In this document: positions 50,815 to 60,428 of the stretch, piece after piece | Layout: each line of letters starts with the position of its first letter | Numbering within the stretch: the first letter of the stretch is position 1 | Source of the DNA: CAVPHV01 sp963704825 | GTDB taxonomy: Bacteria > Actinomycetota > Acidimicrobiia > Spongiisociales > UBA5794 | Direction: 5' to 3' | DNA length: 64,000 bases | NCBI GenBank assembly: GCA_963704825.1 | Contig: CAVPHV010000005.1 | Span: forward strand, 248,001 to 312,000 | The notes under the pieces: generated by a model | What the model was told of the DNA's origin: nothing | Databases searched by the model: none | What the model saw: the letters and a program-made list of their open reading frames with translations, nothing else | Made by a program: the position numbers and the translations under genes

Positions 50815-53748
50815 CTACACGAAATGGGGATCATCGATTGACGCGTACGTGTCGGCGGAGGCAGGCAGGCTGAGGTCGAACACGCTGCGCTCTTCGTAGC
50901 GGTACTCGAGGTCGCCGCCCATAAGCCGAGCCAGCTTGCGCGACACCGTGAGCCCGAGCCCAACCGAGTTGGGTTGTTCGGAGGTGTCGTGGGCTCGGGC
51001 ATATGCCTCGAATACCTGCTCCCACTCGCCCTGGGGAATCCCAGAACCATCGTCTTCTACGGTGAGGTGTATGTGCCCGTTCTCGCGAGCAATACCCACG
51101 TCGACGTGATCGCCACCATATCGGATCGCGTTTGACATCAGGTTCCGAATGATCTGGCGGAGCCGCATCGGATCCGCCTCGGCAAGCTCTCCCTCACCTC
51201 CGACGGTGAACTCTTGAGCCCGGCGCGGGGTGAGCCCGTCCATGACGCTGTCGACGGCTTGGCGCACGCAGACGGGCTCGATCTTGACCGATACTCGACC
51301 GATATCCGCACGGGCCGCGACGAGCAGATCCTCGATGAGGTCCTGCATGTCTCTGCTCTCCTCAACTACGTGGCCGAGGAGGTCGTTGACCTCTTTGGCG
51401 CTGAACTCTTGCCAGTGCTCATTGAGCTCATCGGCCAAACCGGCGACCACCGTCAGCGGAGTACGGAGCTCGTGGGAAATCGACGCCACGAACTCGTCCT
51501 TGGATCGCACCAGCTGTTCGAGACGCTCGGCAGCGGCGACCCGTCCAGCGACGGCGGCAAGGATCATGGCCGTCGACTGGAGGAAGTGGACGTCCTCGGA
51601 GCGAAACTCGCCGCTGCTGGGCCCGAGGGCGATCAGAGCGCCGACCGGACGTTTCGAGTTGCGGAGAGCGACGGCGACGCCGTTGCCCGGCGCGGTGCCG
51701 CCGTGGTCGGCCTCGGCACGAACCGCATTTACCATCACCGGGCTGTCTTGATCAGCCGCGTACTTGGCGAGCCCCTCGAGGCGTGAAAGCGCGGTCGCGT
51801 CTCCATCGGTCGGCCATCCAACGGTGAAGGCCGGCTCGTAGGATCCCTCTGCCGTTTGGAGAACAACTCCCGCCATCTGCAGACCCAATTCGGTGGCGAC
51901 GATGCCGACCGATTCCGCATAAAGCTTGTCGAGGTCGGTGATGTTCGCCGCCGTCTGGCCCAGGTGAGCAAGCGCCTCCTGAAGGCGCGCTTGGGCCCGC
52001 AGTCGCGCTTCGCCGCGACGGCGCTCGGTGACGTCGACCAGGGCACCTTCGAAGTAGCGCGCCCCCTCTGCGCCGACGACCCGGGCCGTGTCGCGGGCCC
52101 AGAAGGTCGACCCGTCGGACCGCGTCAGTTCGGCTTCCATCGAGACCACCCGCCCATCGTCGCTCATCGCCTTCACCATGCGGGCCCGGTCCTCGGGATC
52201 AACGTAGAACTCGGTCGCAGAGCGGCTGCGCAACGCGTCGACGTCGTCGTACCCCATCAGGTCGAGCAGGGCCGGGTTCACGTCGACGATTTCGCCGTCT
52301 GTGGCCGTCCGGTACAGCGCCACGGGGATTCGTTCGAATAGCTTGCGATACCGCTCCTCACTCTCACGGAGGGCGTGTTCAACGGCGTAGCGCTCGGTGA
52401 GGTCGTGGAGCTGGCCGACAAAGCCGAGGCCTCGACCATCGGCATCTCTGACCAAGGCTACGTTGACGAGCGCTGGGATGGTCCGACCATGATTGGTGAC
52501 AAAGCGGATCTCTTGGGTGAACCGATCTCCCTCACCTTTGAGTGCTCCTTCGGCAAATTCGGCCAGCCGCCGCGTCTGGTCGGCTGCCACCATGTGCTGC
52601 CAGTTGGTTCCGACCACTTCGTCGGGCCCGTAGCCGAGCAGTTCCTGCCCTGCCGGGTTGATGCTCTCCACGGAGCCGTCGAGGTCGAGGAGGACAATGG
52701 GAGCGGGTGAGTTGAAGAAGGCAGTACGGAAGCGTTCTTCGCTCGCCTTCAGGGCGATGGCGGCGTCCCGTTCGCCGGGGTGATCGGCAAGCACGATTTG
52801 GACGGCGGGCTGCCCGGCGTAGATCATCGGAGCGATTTGGAGCCCGATTCGCAGGCTGGAGCCGTCGGCGGCGGTGAGGGGTTCCCCAACAACGGCGACC
52901 GCTTCGTTCGAGGCGACGGCACGCTGAATCGCGGCCCGAGCTCCGGGGACCACAGTATCTGGCACCAGGGTGAAGAGGTCGGTGCCGACGACTTCGGACC
53001 GCGGCGCTCCGAGCATGCGGTCGGCTGCGGGGTTGGAGAAGACGACCGCGCCGCCCACGACGACCACCATCGCCACCGGCGAGGCGGCAACAATGGACTG
53101 ATAGCGCGTTTCGTCGTCGCCCTCGGCACTGCGCCGCAGCCGTTGGGCGCGGGCGAGGGCGCGCGCCGCGTAATAGACGCCAAGCACCAAACAGGTTTGA
53201 GCAAGCGCGAAGACGATCTCATCGAACGGCGGCCGAAACATCTCGCTGAGTCCGGCAGCAACCGGCCGCTCAGGACCAAAGACCACGATGAGGATCTTGA
53301 TGACCTCGAGCGTGATGGCAATGCTCACCAGCATGTCCTCGATGTGGTGACGAGTAGCGACGGCGATGAGCACGACCGCCCACATCGTCATGGCGAGCCC
53401 GGCGCCCGGCATGGCAGGGAGCTGCCACCACAGCACAAACCCGACGAGCAGGTCGACACCCGCTGAGGCTTCGAGGGTCCATTCGGGGCGGACCAGCCCT
53501 ATGAGGAAGGGAACCAGGCCGGCACCGAGCATGAAAAGCGTCAGGCTGAAGCGGCCTCCGCCGGTCGCCCCGGGAGCGGCGAGAGCCAGCAGGTAGACCA
53601 CGGCGTACACCACGGCACGGACGCGCCACACAACGTCGGGGAGTCCGAGCGCAGAGCGCTGGCTCGGAAGGACCGAGCTTTCGGGGATCATGGGAAGGTA
53701 TCGGCGCTCTCCGGGGCCTCCTTGACCCTGAGGTTGGACCCGCTCCAC
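50815..53748 (-). CDS. Membrane histidine kinase with three PAS domains and a GAF domain
   Basis: A 977-aa sensor kinase. From the N terminus it has five to six membrane helices (about residues 40-200), three PAS domains (with VAASPVAMVVVVGGAVVFSN, FFNSPAPIVLLDLDGSVESI and LFERIPVALYRTATDGEIVD), a GAF-like domain, a HisKA domain with His759 in ASISHELRTPLTV, and an HATPase with RNLMSNAIRYGG and VEDDGSGIP. No response regulator gene is adjacent, so its partner is elsewhere. I place the start at the GTG at 53748 (GGGAGAG upstream); the ATG at 53691 is possible. The signal is unknown. Confidence 0.88.
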   Translation of the reverse strand: MERVQPQGQGGPGERRYLPMIPESSVLPSQRSALGLPDVVWRVRAVVYAVVYLLALAAPGATGGGRFSLTLFMLGAGLVPFLIGLVRPEWTLEASAGVDLLVGFVLWWQLPAMPGAGLAMTMWAVVLIAVATRHHIEDMLVSIAITLEVIKILIVVFGPERPVAAGLSEMFRPPFDEIVFALAQTCLVLGVYYAARALARAQRLRRSAEGDDETRYQSIVAASPVAMVVVVGGAVVFSNPAADRMLGAPRSEVVGTDLFTLVPDTVVPGARAAIQRAVASNEAVAVVGEPLTAADGSSLRIGLQIAPMIYAGQPAVQIVLADHPGERDAAIALKASEERFRTAFFNSPAPIVLLDLDGSVESINPAGQELLGYGPDEVVGTNWQHMVAADQTRRLAEFAEGALKGEGDRFTQEIRFVTNHGRTIPALVNVALVRDADGRGLGFVGQLHDLTERYAVEHALRESEERYRKLFERIPVALYRTATDGEIVDVNPALLDLMGYDDVDALRSRSATEFYVDPEDRARMVKAMSDDGRVVSMEAELTRSDGSTFWARDTARVVGAEGARYFEGALVDVTERRRGEARLRAQARLQEALAHLGQTAANITDLDKLYAESVGIVATELGLQMAGVVLQTAEGSYEPAFTVGWPTDGDATALSRLEGLAKYAADQDSPVMVNAVRAEADHGGTAPGNGVAVALRNSKRPVGALIALGPSSGEFRSEDVHFLQSTAMILAAVAGRVAAAERLEQLVRSKDEFVASISHELRTPLTVVAGLADELNEHWQEFSAKEVNDLLGHVVEESRDMQDLIEDLLVAARADIGRVSVKIEPVCVRQAVDSVMDGLTPRRAQEFTVGGEGELAEADPMRLRQIIRNLMSNAIRYGGDHVDVGIARENGHIHLTVEDDGSGIPQGEWEQVFEAYARAHDTSEQPNSVGLGLTVSRKLARLMGGDLEYRYEERSVFDLSLPASADTYASIDDPHFV

Positions 53749-53791
53749 AGAGCTCTCCCATTCGTCACACCAACCGGGTAGGTTGTCTGAC

Positions 53792-54478
53792 ATGGGCACT
53801 CGATACTTCACCCCCAAGCTATTCGGCTTCCTCAAGGATCTGGCCGAGAACAACGACCGTGCATGGTTCAAGGCGAACCAGGACGCGTATGAGAGCTACG
53901 TCCGTGAGCCGGCGCTGGAGTTCATCAACGATTTCACGGCGCCACTCAAGGGCATCTCGGAGTACTTCGTCACAGATTCCCGAACCGTTGGCGGTTCACT
54001 GTTCCGAATCCAGCGGGACACCCGTTTCAGCAAGGACAAGACCCCGTACAAGACCAACACCGGGATGCAATTCCGCCACATCATGGCCAAGGACGCCCAC
54101 GCCCCCGGCTATTACCTGCACATCCAGCCCGGCGAGTGTTTCATGGGCGTCGGCATCTGGAGACCCGAAACCAAGGTTGCCTACGCCATCCGGGACAAGA
54201 TCGACGAGAACCCGGCCGCCTGGAAGAAGGCCGCTCAGGGCAAACGCTTCACCGACGTATTCACGATCGGCGGCGAATCACTGAAACGGCCCCCCAAAGG
54301 CTACGACCCCGACCACCCCTACATCGAGGACCTGAAGCGCAAAGACTTCATCGCTTCGACCCGGGTCACCCAGAAGGACATCACCTCCGACCACTTCATG
54401 GCCGACTTCACCGCAAACTGCAAACGGGCCACCCCCTTCATGCGGTTTCTGTGCGAAGCCGTCGGAGTCCCGTTCTGA
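53792..54478 (+). CDS. DUF2461 (TIGR02453) family protein
   Basis: A 228-aa protein with the family marks FGFLKDLAENNDRAWFKANQ, RIQRDTRFSKDKTPYKTN and PGEC(F)MGVGIW. The function is unknown. TAGGTT lies 7 nt before the ATG at 53792 and there is no SD, so it may be leaderless. It diverges from the histidine kinase with 43 nt between starts. An inverted repeat follows its stop codon. Confidence 0.85.
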   Translation: MGTRYFTPKLFGFLKDLAENNDRAWFKANQDAYESYVREPALEFINDFTAPLKGISEYFVTDSRTVGGSLFRIQRDTRFSKDKTPYKTNTGMQFRHIMAKDAHAPGYYLHIQPGECFMGVGIWRPETKVAYAIRDKIDENPAAWKKAAQGKRFTDVFTIGGESLKRPPKGYDPDHPYIEDLKRKDFIASTRVTQKDITSDHFMADFTANCKRATPFMRFLCEAVGVPF

Positions 54479-54508
54479 GGGCCGCCGGGAGCCGGCGCAA
54501 CGCGGCCC
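54479..54508 (+). terminator. Hairpin after the DUF2461 gene
   Basis: GGGCCGC (54479-54485) and GCGGCCC (54502-54508) form a perfect 7-bp stem directly after the stop codon. There is no T run, so termination is uncertain. Confidence 0.3.
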
Positions 54509-54630
54509 GCAAAGATCCCGGCGGCAGTGGGTCGCAGCGACTCAGCGCAGAGACGGACAACCTCCCTACCGCACTGCGCCACACCCTCGATGCCGGCGAA
54601 CCAGACCTCAGCCTCGATCTGGCGAGCTGA

Positions 54631-54909
54631 CAATGGCGCTTCCGGCAACGCAGCGACCAACTGATCGAGGGCAGGGACCGGCCGAGCCACGAGATCGTGA
54701 ATCCCCGGGTCGACGTCTTCGGTGAAACCGCGGTCTTCACTTTCAACGTGGAGCTCACAGAACAGGAAGCTGCCGAGACCTTCGCCATCCGGAACACGAC
54801 CGAAGTTGTCCATCATGTGGACGACCGCTGGGAGCTGGTACACACCCATTGGTCGTTTGCCGTTCCCCCGGCGGATCCCACGGCGACCGACATCCCGCCC
54901 CGGGAGTAG
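54631..54909 (+). pseudogene. SnoaL/CaMKII-association domain remnant
   Basis: The frame after the stop at 54628 reads through EIVNPRVDVFGETAVFTFNV, then VVHHVDDRWELVHTHWSF, which are the last strands of an NTF2-like (SnoaL_3) domain. The N-terminal helices expected upstream are not found in any frame, and the first possible start is the GTG at 54697, leaving only 70 residues. It is best read as a 5'-truncated or decayed gene, although a small functional protein cannot be excluded. Confidence 0.45.
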
Positions 54910-54921
54910 CCGCACTCATCC

Positions 54922-56037
54922 TCACACGCCGACGAGTTCGGGCTCGGGTTTGGCGGACTCGGTCGGTTTGACCATGCCGGTGCCGAGCCGGCGCTGCAGC
55001 CAGGTTCCCATCCGATAGACGAAGGGCACCAGTGCCACACAAATGGCGCCGGCGATGGCGAGTTCGACCCACACCGCGGAGAAGGTCGCTCCGCTCACCG
55101 ACAGATCGAAGATCGGCTGGAGGAAGTAGTAGGTCGGGCTGAGTTGGGCGATCCAGGTCGGCAGGCTCGGCCAGATGTAGAAGACCACCGGGTAGAACAG
55201 CAGGATCGCCCCACCCTTGAAGATGGTGAACATCGTGTTGGCATCGCGCGCCCAGGCACCCAGCATGACGCCGATCTCCGCCATCATCACCGCACCGACC
55301 ACGATGCCGAGGATCACCGCCGCCGGTTCGTTGCCGAGAGCGCTGTTCAACAGCAACGCCATCACGCCTGTCAACGTTGCGAGTACCACCCCAAGCAGCA
55401 CCTTCGCCGCCATGAACTGATGCACGGTGGTCGGGGTGACCAGTACGGCATTGACCGTCCCAGACTCCTTCTCCCCCACGAGGCTCATCGCCGGCACAAA
55501 TGCCCCCGCGATCGCCACCGCGTACATCACCACCAAGGGCAGCATGCGCAGGCTGAGGTCGAGCCCGGGCTCTCCGATGGTGACCACGTCGACGGTTACC
55601 GGTGGAGCAGCGCCGGAGACACCGCGAATCAGATCGAGGGCGGTGACCTGAATCACGATTCGATCCGATGCCAGGCTCTCGCCGCCGATGTAGAGCCGCA
55701 GATCGGGAGCTTCACCGCCGCGCACCGCGGCGTCGAAGCCCGCCTGCAAGACCAGCCCGGCATCGAGGTTGTTCCCCTCGACATCCGCCAACAGAGCTTC
55801 GACGTCGTCATAGACGGTGACCCTCATCCCCTCCATCTCGAGCGCAGCCGCGGTCACCTCCGAGTTGCCTTCATCGACGATGCCGAGCCGGGGCTCCGTC
55901 TCGAAGAGACCGCCGAACACGCCGCGAATCAGCACCGTGAGCACAATCGGCAGAACCAACGCCCAGAGCACAATCGGTGAACGCGGCCCGAGGGCCAGGT
56001 CCTTGCGCAGCACCTTCCACACGTTCGATGCTCTCAC
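54922..56037 (-). CDS. ABC-2 type transporter permease
   Basis: A 371-aa membrane protein with an N-terminal helix, a large extracytoplasmic domain (about residues 45-170) and five to six C-terminal helices, the ABC-2 exporter layout (ALVLPIVLTVLIRG near the start; MSLVGEKESGTVNAVLVTPT in the core). GTG at 56037 overlaps the stop of the other permease by 4 nt. The last 15 residues are polar. With 56034-57125 and 57125-57985 it forms one exporter; the substrate is unknown. Confidence 0.85.
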   Translation of the reverse strand: MRASNVWKVLRKDLALGPRSPIVLWALVLPIVLTVLIRGVFGGLFETEPRLGIVDEGNSEVTAAALEMEGMRVTVYDDVEALLADVEGNNLDAGLVLQAGFDAAVRGGEAPDLRLYIGGESLASDRIVIQVTALDLIRGVSGAAPPVTVDVVTIGEPGLDLSLRMLPLVVMYAVAIAGAFVPAMSLVGEKESGTVNAVLVTPTTVHQFMAAKVLLGVVLATLTGVMALLLNSALGNEPAAVILGIVVGAVMMAEIGVMLGAWARDANTMFTIFKGGAILLFYPVVFYIWPSLPTWIAQLSPTYYFLQPIFDLSVSGATFSAVWVELAIAGAICVALVPFVYRMGTWLQRRLGTGMVKPTESAKPEPELVGV

Positions 56038-57125
56038 AGCGTCGCCACCTTTCTGCGCAGGGTGAACAGGCCGGCCCCGAAGGCCACCAGACACCATGCC
56101 GCCAGCATCGCCAGATACGGCAGGATGTCGACGAGCGTATCGTCGTAGGCCGTTGTTCTCACGATGGCCTCGATCAATCCGTAGCTGGGCAGGAGCGCCA
56201 CCCAACCCGCCGCCGTTCCGGGGAACAGGGCAGCGATGGCGGGAACCATCAGCGGGATCATGAACAGCATGCTCCAGAACAGGATCCCCATGAAGTCCTT
56301 GCCGCTGGAACCCGCCACCAGTCCGAGCCCGGTCACGAGGAGAGCACCGAGCAGCAGGGTGATCAGGAGCGCGATGGCGTCTGTTCCCAGCATGCCGATC
56401 AGCAGCGCGAGGAGCACGGCTTGGCTGAACGCGAGCAGCGTTCCGAAGATCGCCTTGGCGGTGAGGAACTCGGACATGCGAACCGGGGTGATCAGCACCG
56501 CCGTCACCGTCCGGCTCTGGATCTCGGAAGCAACCAAACCCGCCAGCGCAAAGGTCTCCACCATGAGGATGAAGAAGATGAGCAGCGGACCCATGCTCTG
56601 CTGTAGCGACACCTGGTTCCCGACCCGATCCTCACCGAGAATGATCTCGTCTTCTGCGAGCAGAGTCACCGGCAGGTCGGACCCGGCCGCCGCAAAGGCG
56701 ATCTCACGCACCATGCCGGTCATGGTGGACCGTAGCTGTGGGGGGAGATCGCCGGTCACATATACCGAGACGGTGGTCACCTCACCAGCCGCCGCGGCCT
56801 GCAGAAAGTCGTCGGGGAACGAGAACCCCATCGCGACGGTGGTCTCGCCCTCTCCGGCGACGGCAGCTTCGACAGCTTCCGGCGAGTCGAAAACCACGAG
56901 CCGCATGCCCTGACTCTCGGCTTCGGTGACGCCGCCGAGCGCCTCAGCAAACACCGCCCCATGGACCCCAACCTCGATCGTCTCATTCACGGAGTCGGGG
57001 AGGAACCAGTAGATGGCGACATAGAAGACCAGCCCCAAGATCGTCATGAAGAAGTAGAAGCGATCGCGGGTGAAGGCCTTGAAGTCCTTGCGGACGATGG
57101 CTCCGACGCGGTTGGCCGCAGCCAT
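56034..57125 (-). CDS. ABC-2 type transporter permease
   Basis: A 363-aa paralogue of the downstream permease with the same plan: IVRKDFKAFTRDRFYFFMTI at the N terminus, an external domain and the conserved LVASEIQSRTVTAVLITPVR coupling segment before the C-terminal helices. The ATG overlaps the TAA of the ATPase gene by one base (TAATG). The two permeases probably form a heterodimer. Confidence 0.85.
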   Translation of the reverse strand: MAAANRVGAIVRKDFKAFTRDRFYFFMTILGLVFYVAIYWFLPDSVNETIEVGVHGAVFAEALGGVTEAESQGMRLVVFDSPEAVEAAVAGEGETTVAMGFSFPDDFLQAAAAGEVTTVSVYVTGDLPPQLRSTMTGMVREIAFAAAGSDLPVTLLAEDEIILGEDRVGNQVSLQQSMGPLLIFFILMVETFALAGLVASEIQSRTVTAVLITPVRMSEFLTAKAIFGTLLAFSQAVLLALLIGMLGTDAIALLITLLLGALLVTGLGLVAGSSGKDFMGILFWSMLFMIPLMVPAIAALFPGTAAGWVALLPSYGLIEAIVRTTAYDDTLVDILPYLAMLAAWCLVAFGAGLFTLRRKVATL

Positions 57126-57985
57126 TACTCGAGACCTCTCCCGGCGTATTCGATGAAGATGTCCTCCAGCGTGGCTTCCTCGGTGTGGATGGTCATCAAC
57201 CCCTCAACCGCAACGGCTTGACGGATCTGGTCGCCGGCGTCGGGGGCGTCGAGCGAGATAACGGTCTCCTCGACGGCATCGCCCCTGCGAGCCCGGACCC
57301 GGACCCCGCGTTGGCCGTGGGCCAGTTTGAGGTCTTCGGGCGTGTCGAGTGCCAGGATCTTGCCCTCGTTGATGAAGGCAACCCGATCGGACAGTTTGTC
57401 CGCTTCGAGCATGTCGTGGGTGGTCAGCACTACAGCGGCGCCACGGTCGGCCTCTTCCCGAATGATGCGGCGGATCGCCTGAGAAGACACCGGGTCGAGG
57501 CCGTCGGTTGGTTCGTCGAGAAACAGGACGGTGGGCGCGTTGATGAGGCTACGGGCCACCATCAAACGCTGGCGCATGCCCTTGGAGTAGTCGGCGGCGC
57601 GATCGTCACGACGATCAAAGAGGTTGACCCGGCGGAGGAGATCATCGGGGTCGAAGTTGCTCAACCCGAAGAGTCGACCAAAGAAGACAAGGTTCTCACG
57701 ACCCGACATGTCGAGATAGAGGTTCTTCTCCTCGAAACACACCCCCATGTGCTGCTGAATCTCCTCCTTGTCGCCGGGCATGTTGCGGCCCAGGACCGTC
57801 ATCATTCCGGCCTGCGGATCGAGCAAGCCGGTCATCATCTTGAGGGTCGTGGACTTCCCGGCCCCATTGGGCCCGAGAAAGCCGAGGATCTCGCCCGCTC
57901 CGACGTCAAAGGACACGTCGTCGACGGCGACAACGTCACCGTAGGCGTACCGGATGCCGTCAACCCGGATGGCAGAATCGGCCAT
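57125..57985 (-). CDS. ABC transporter ATP-binding protein (ABC-2 exporter)
   Basis: A 286-aa ATPase with Walker A GPNGAGKSTTLKMMTG, a Q loop, the signature YSKGMRQRLMVARSL and Walker B VLFLDEPTDGLDPVSSQ, followed by a C-terminal accessory domain. It is the first gene of the three-gene exporter operon; GAGAAGGAGG lies before the ATG. Drug, lipid or polysaccharide export are all possible. Confidence 0.92.
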   Translation of the reverse strand: MADSAIRVDGIRYAYGDVVAVDDVSFDVGAGEILGFLGPNGAGKSTTLKMMTGLLDPQAGMMTVLGRNMPGDKEEIQQHMGVCFEEKNLYLDMSGRENLVFFGRLFGLSNFDPDDLLRRVNLFDRRDDRAADYSKGMRQRLMVARSLINAPTVLFLDEPTDGLDPVSSQAIRRIIREEADRGAAVVLTTHDMLEADKLSDRVAFINEGKILALDTPEDLKLAHGQRGVRVRARRGDAVEETVISLDAPDAGDQIRQAVAVEGLMTIHTEEATLEDIFIEYAGRGLE

Positions 57986-58222
57986 GAAGCCTCCTTCTCG
58001 GTCCGGCGGTGGCCGCCGGCCGTCACTCCCATGATCGATCACCCGGGGAGCGAGGCGCAGGGGCCTTTGGTCACGGCCGGATGTGCCGTTCAACCGCGTC
58101 GTGTGGGGCGCCGCAGAACTCGGTCGAAACGAAGCCTACGCGTTGAGAGACCGCAGGAGTGGCCGGCGCGGCGCGGGTGCCCGGGCGGAGGAGGGATCGG
58201 CCCGCCCGGGCCCGCGGCTGGC

Positions 58223-58885
58223 TTACTGGCCCGTGATCTCGAAGTCGATCTGGGAGTCGGCGATATCGCCAACCCCGGTGCTGAATCCGTAGTCGGTCGT
58301 CGATTCTGACACGGACACCGCCGGTGCAGGCAGGTCCGAGCCGCCGGACGTGATCTGCGCCTCGAGCCGTTCGATCCGTTGGTCGCGAGACACCAGAGCC
58401 GCTTCCAGTTGCGCAACCGCGTTGGCACGATCCGGCTGTGCCTGCAGTTCCGCCCGGTAGCGCTCGATCTCGGCGCGGAGCTCGGCGAGTTCGGCCTCCC
58501 GGGCGGCAACGGTCTCGTCGGAGGCAATGTCGTGGTCGCCGACGTCGAGCACCGTGGCGGGTTGCCCTGCTTCCGACAACGCCACTTCGAGACTGTCGTG
58601 AGAAGCCACCAGGATGGCCTTTTCCCCTTCGAGTTCACGAATCGCTTCCGTGGCCAGGTTCAGCCTGCTCTGCAGGCCGTCGGCGGCCCGTTGCGATTCA
58701 GACAGCTCCATCTCGAGCCGTTCGACCTCGTCGACCAACTCCTTTTCGAGCCGTTCGACTTCCTCGACCAGTTCGACATCGCTGGGGCTCGGGCTACTCA
58801 GCAACTTGCCGAGAAAGAACCCGATGGCCGTCGCGGCCACTATGAAGATCAGAATCTCCCCAAGTACAAACAGAATCCCGCTCAT
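58223..58885 (-). CDS. Membrane-anchored coiled-coil protein, partner of the OmpA-like protein
   Basis: A 220-aa protein with one N-terminal membrane helix (ILFVLGEILIFIVAATAIGFF), then long Glu/Leu/Arg heptads (about residues 35-175) that predict a coiled coil, and a short Ser/Gly/Asp-rich tail with DSQIDFEITGQ. I do not recognise the family. AAGGAGGG and a TGATG overlap with the OmpA gene show tight translational coupling, so the two proteins probably work in one envelope complex. Confidence 0.65.
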   Translation of the reverse strand: MSGILFVLGEILIFIVAATAIGFFLGKLLSSPSPSDVELVEEVERLEKELVDEVERLEMELSESQRAADGLQSRLNLATEAIRELEGEKAILVASHDSLEVALSEAGQPATVLDVGDHDIASDETVAAREAELAELRAEIERYRAELQAQPDRANAVAQLEAALVSRDQRIERLEAQITSGGSDLPAPAVSVSESTTDYGFSTGVGDIADSQIDFEITGQ

Positions 58886-60255
58886 CAGTTCCCTCCTTGT
58901 GCCTGTGGTGGCCCGAGGATGAATTCCACCCTTCGGTTCTTCGCTCTGCCTGCGGCAGTTGTGTTGTCCCCAATGGGGCGACTTTCCCCAAGGCCGACGG
59001 CGAAGATGCGTTCCGGTGCAATACCCGCCGCGATCAGCCAATTGGCGGCGGCTTCTGCCCGAGCGATGCTCAATGCCATGTTGGTTGCATCGCTACCGAG
59101 GCTGTCGGTGTGGCCTTCGACGGTCATCACCAACGTCGGGTTGCGGGAGAGGATCCCCGCACCGATCGGAAGGATCTGCTCGAGCTCGGGGCTGAGCTTG
59201 GCGCTTCCGGAAGCGAAGGTGGCTCCGCCCCTGAGGTTGCCGGTGATCAGGTCGTCAACGATCGTGATATTCCACTGCGGCACCGGCTGGAAGAGCGGGA
59301 ACGTCAGCGGGAGACGGAACAGGGAGAACGTCGTATCGATCCCCTCGGCCACCTCGAGATCGTTGACCACATTCTCAACGCCAAAGACCTGAACACCGAT
59401 TCCGGCGATCATGTCGGCAACGTCCTGGCTCGGCATGGTGCCGGTCAAGTAGAGCTTGCCGTCACCGGGGGCATCGGCGGCGACCACCGGGGGCTCGAGC
59501 CCGGTGATGGTGAAGTCCGTGGTGAGCTCGACCTCCGGTCCGAGCGCCTGCTGCAGCGCACCGGCCAGTTGGGCGGCGCGTTCCTCGGTCGGTGGATAGC
59601 CGCGCACGACGGCTGTCTCACCTGCCACCTCGACACTCGACTCCCCCACAATCGGGAGTACGGCGGCGATGTTGGCGACGTTGGGCACCCAGGAGGCAGC
59701 CGCAACCGCTTCATCGACGGCAACCTGATTGTCAAGGAATGGGGCATAGACGAGGTCGGCTACGTAGGCGAGGCGACCGGCGGCTTCAGCGTCCGGAATC
59801 GTGCCGGCCATCGTGAGGTTTCCTGCGCTCAGGTTGGCCGTGAGCCAGCTCGCGCCATCGGGAACGGTCGTCGGCGGAAGCGTGGTGGTGGGCGCCTGGG
59901 TGGTGGTTGTCGTCGTCGTGCTCTCAGGCACCGACCCGGAAGATGGTTCCGAACCTGCCGCGGCCGTCGATGCCGGATCAACGGTGACCCATCGCACCGT
60001 CCGAACCCCGGTGATGCCCGCCACGATCTCCTCGGCCCTCGCCTGTTCGCCTGCCCTACCTGTGAGCACCGCATCGCGTCCCTCGAATTCCACGGCAGCA
60101 AGCGTGATATCCGCCTCGTCGAGCGCGGTTTGCGCCTCGGCGGTCAGGTCACCCTGTATCGCGCTGACGCCAACGAGGCTGGCAGCGATGAGCACGACGA
60201 CCCATGCCATCAGGAGCCAACGAATCCTGCGATCCCCTTCGGCGATGCTTCTCAT
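58885..60255 (-). CDS. OmpA-domain envelope protein with BON-like repeats (ArfA/OmpATb-like)
   Basis: A 456-aa protein with an N-terminal membrane helix (LLMAWVVVLIAASLVGVSA), a BON-like segment, a Thr-rich linker, further BON-type repeats in the middle and a C-terminal OmpA peptidoglycan-binding domain (TLVMTVEGHTDSLGSD, then GESRPIGDN and KNRRVEFIL). This is the layout of mycobacterial ArfA (Rv0899). It probably links the membrane to peptidoglycan. The next gene codes for a coiled-coil membrane protein and is translationally coupled. Confidence 0.82.
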   Translation of the reverse strand: MRSIAEGDRRIRWLLMAWVVVLIAASLVGVSAIQGDLTAEAQTALDEADITLAAVEFEGRDAVLTGRAGEQARAEEIVAGITGVRTVRWVTVDPASTAAAGSEPSSGSVPESTTTTTTTQAPTTTLPPTTVPDGASWLTANLSAGNLTMAGTIPDAEAAGRLAYVADLVYAPFLDNQVAVDEAVAAASWVPNVANIAAVLPIVGESSVEVAGETAVVRGYPPTEERAAQLAGALQQALGPEVELTTDFTITGLEPPVVAADAPGDGKLYLTGTMPSQDVADMIAGIGVQVFGVENVVNDLEVAEGIDTTFSLFRLPLTFPLFQPVPQWNITIVDDLITGNLRGGATFASGSAKLSPELEQILPIGAGILSRNPTLVMTVEGHTDSLGSDATNMALSIARAEAAANWLIAAGIAPERIFAVGLGESRPIGDNTTAAGRAKNRRVEFILGPPQAQGGN

Positions 60256-60358
60256 GCACGGCCTTTCTGATCAGAGCTCGGTACGGCGCGCTCCCCTTCG
60301 GAGCACACCTCAGGTGGGTCATCGGCACGAGGAGCCCGCAAGTCAAGGCGAATTTCCT

Positions 60359-60406
60359 GTTCTTGCGTACATCGCGGCCAGTAGTGGCCGCCAGGTACGC
60401 AAGAAC
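60359..60406 (-). terminator. Palindromic terminator-like element P3
   Basis: GTTCTTGCGTAC and GTACGCAAGAAC form perfect 12-nt outer arms, with GCGGCCA/TGGCCGC inside. On the minus strand it begins 22 nt after the stop of the ABC ATPase gene. It shares its outer foot with element P1. Confidence 0.6.
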
Positions 60407-60428
60407 GGAGATTGACCGGGCGGTGCGC

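Noticed and set aside
54319..54915. 198-codon minus-strand frame opposite the DUF2461 end
   Set aside because: It overlaps the DUF2461 coding end and the NTF2-like remnant on the opposite strand and has no domain features.
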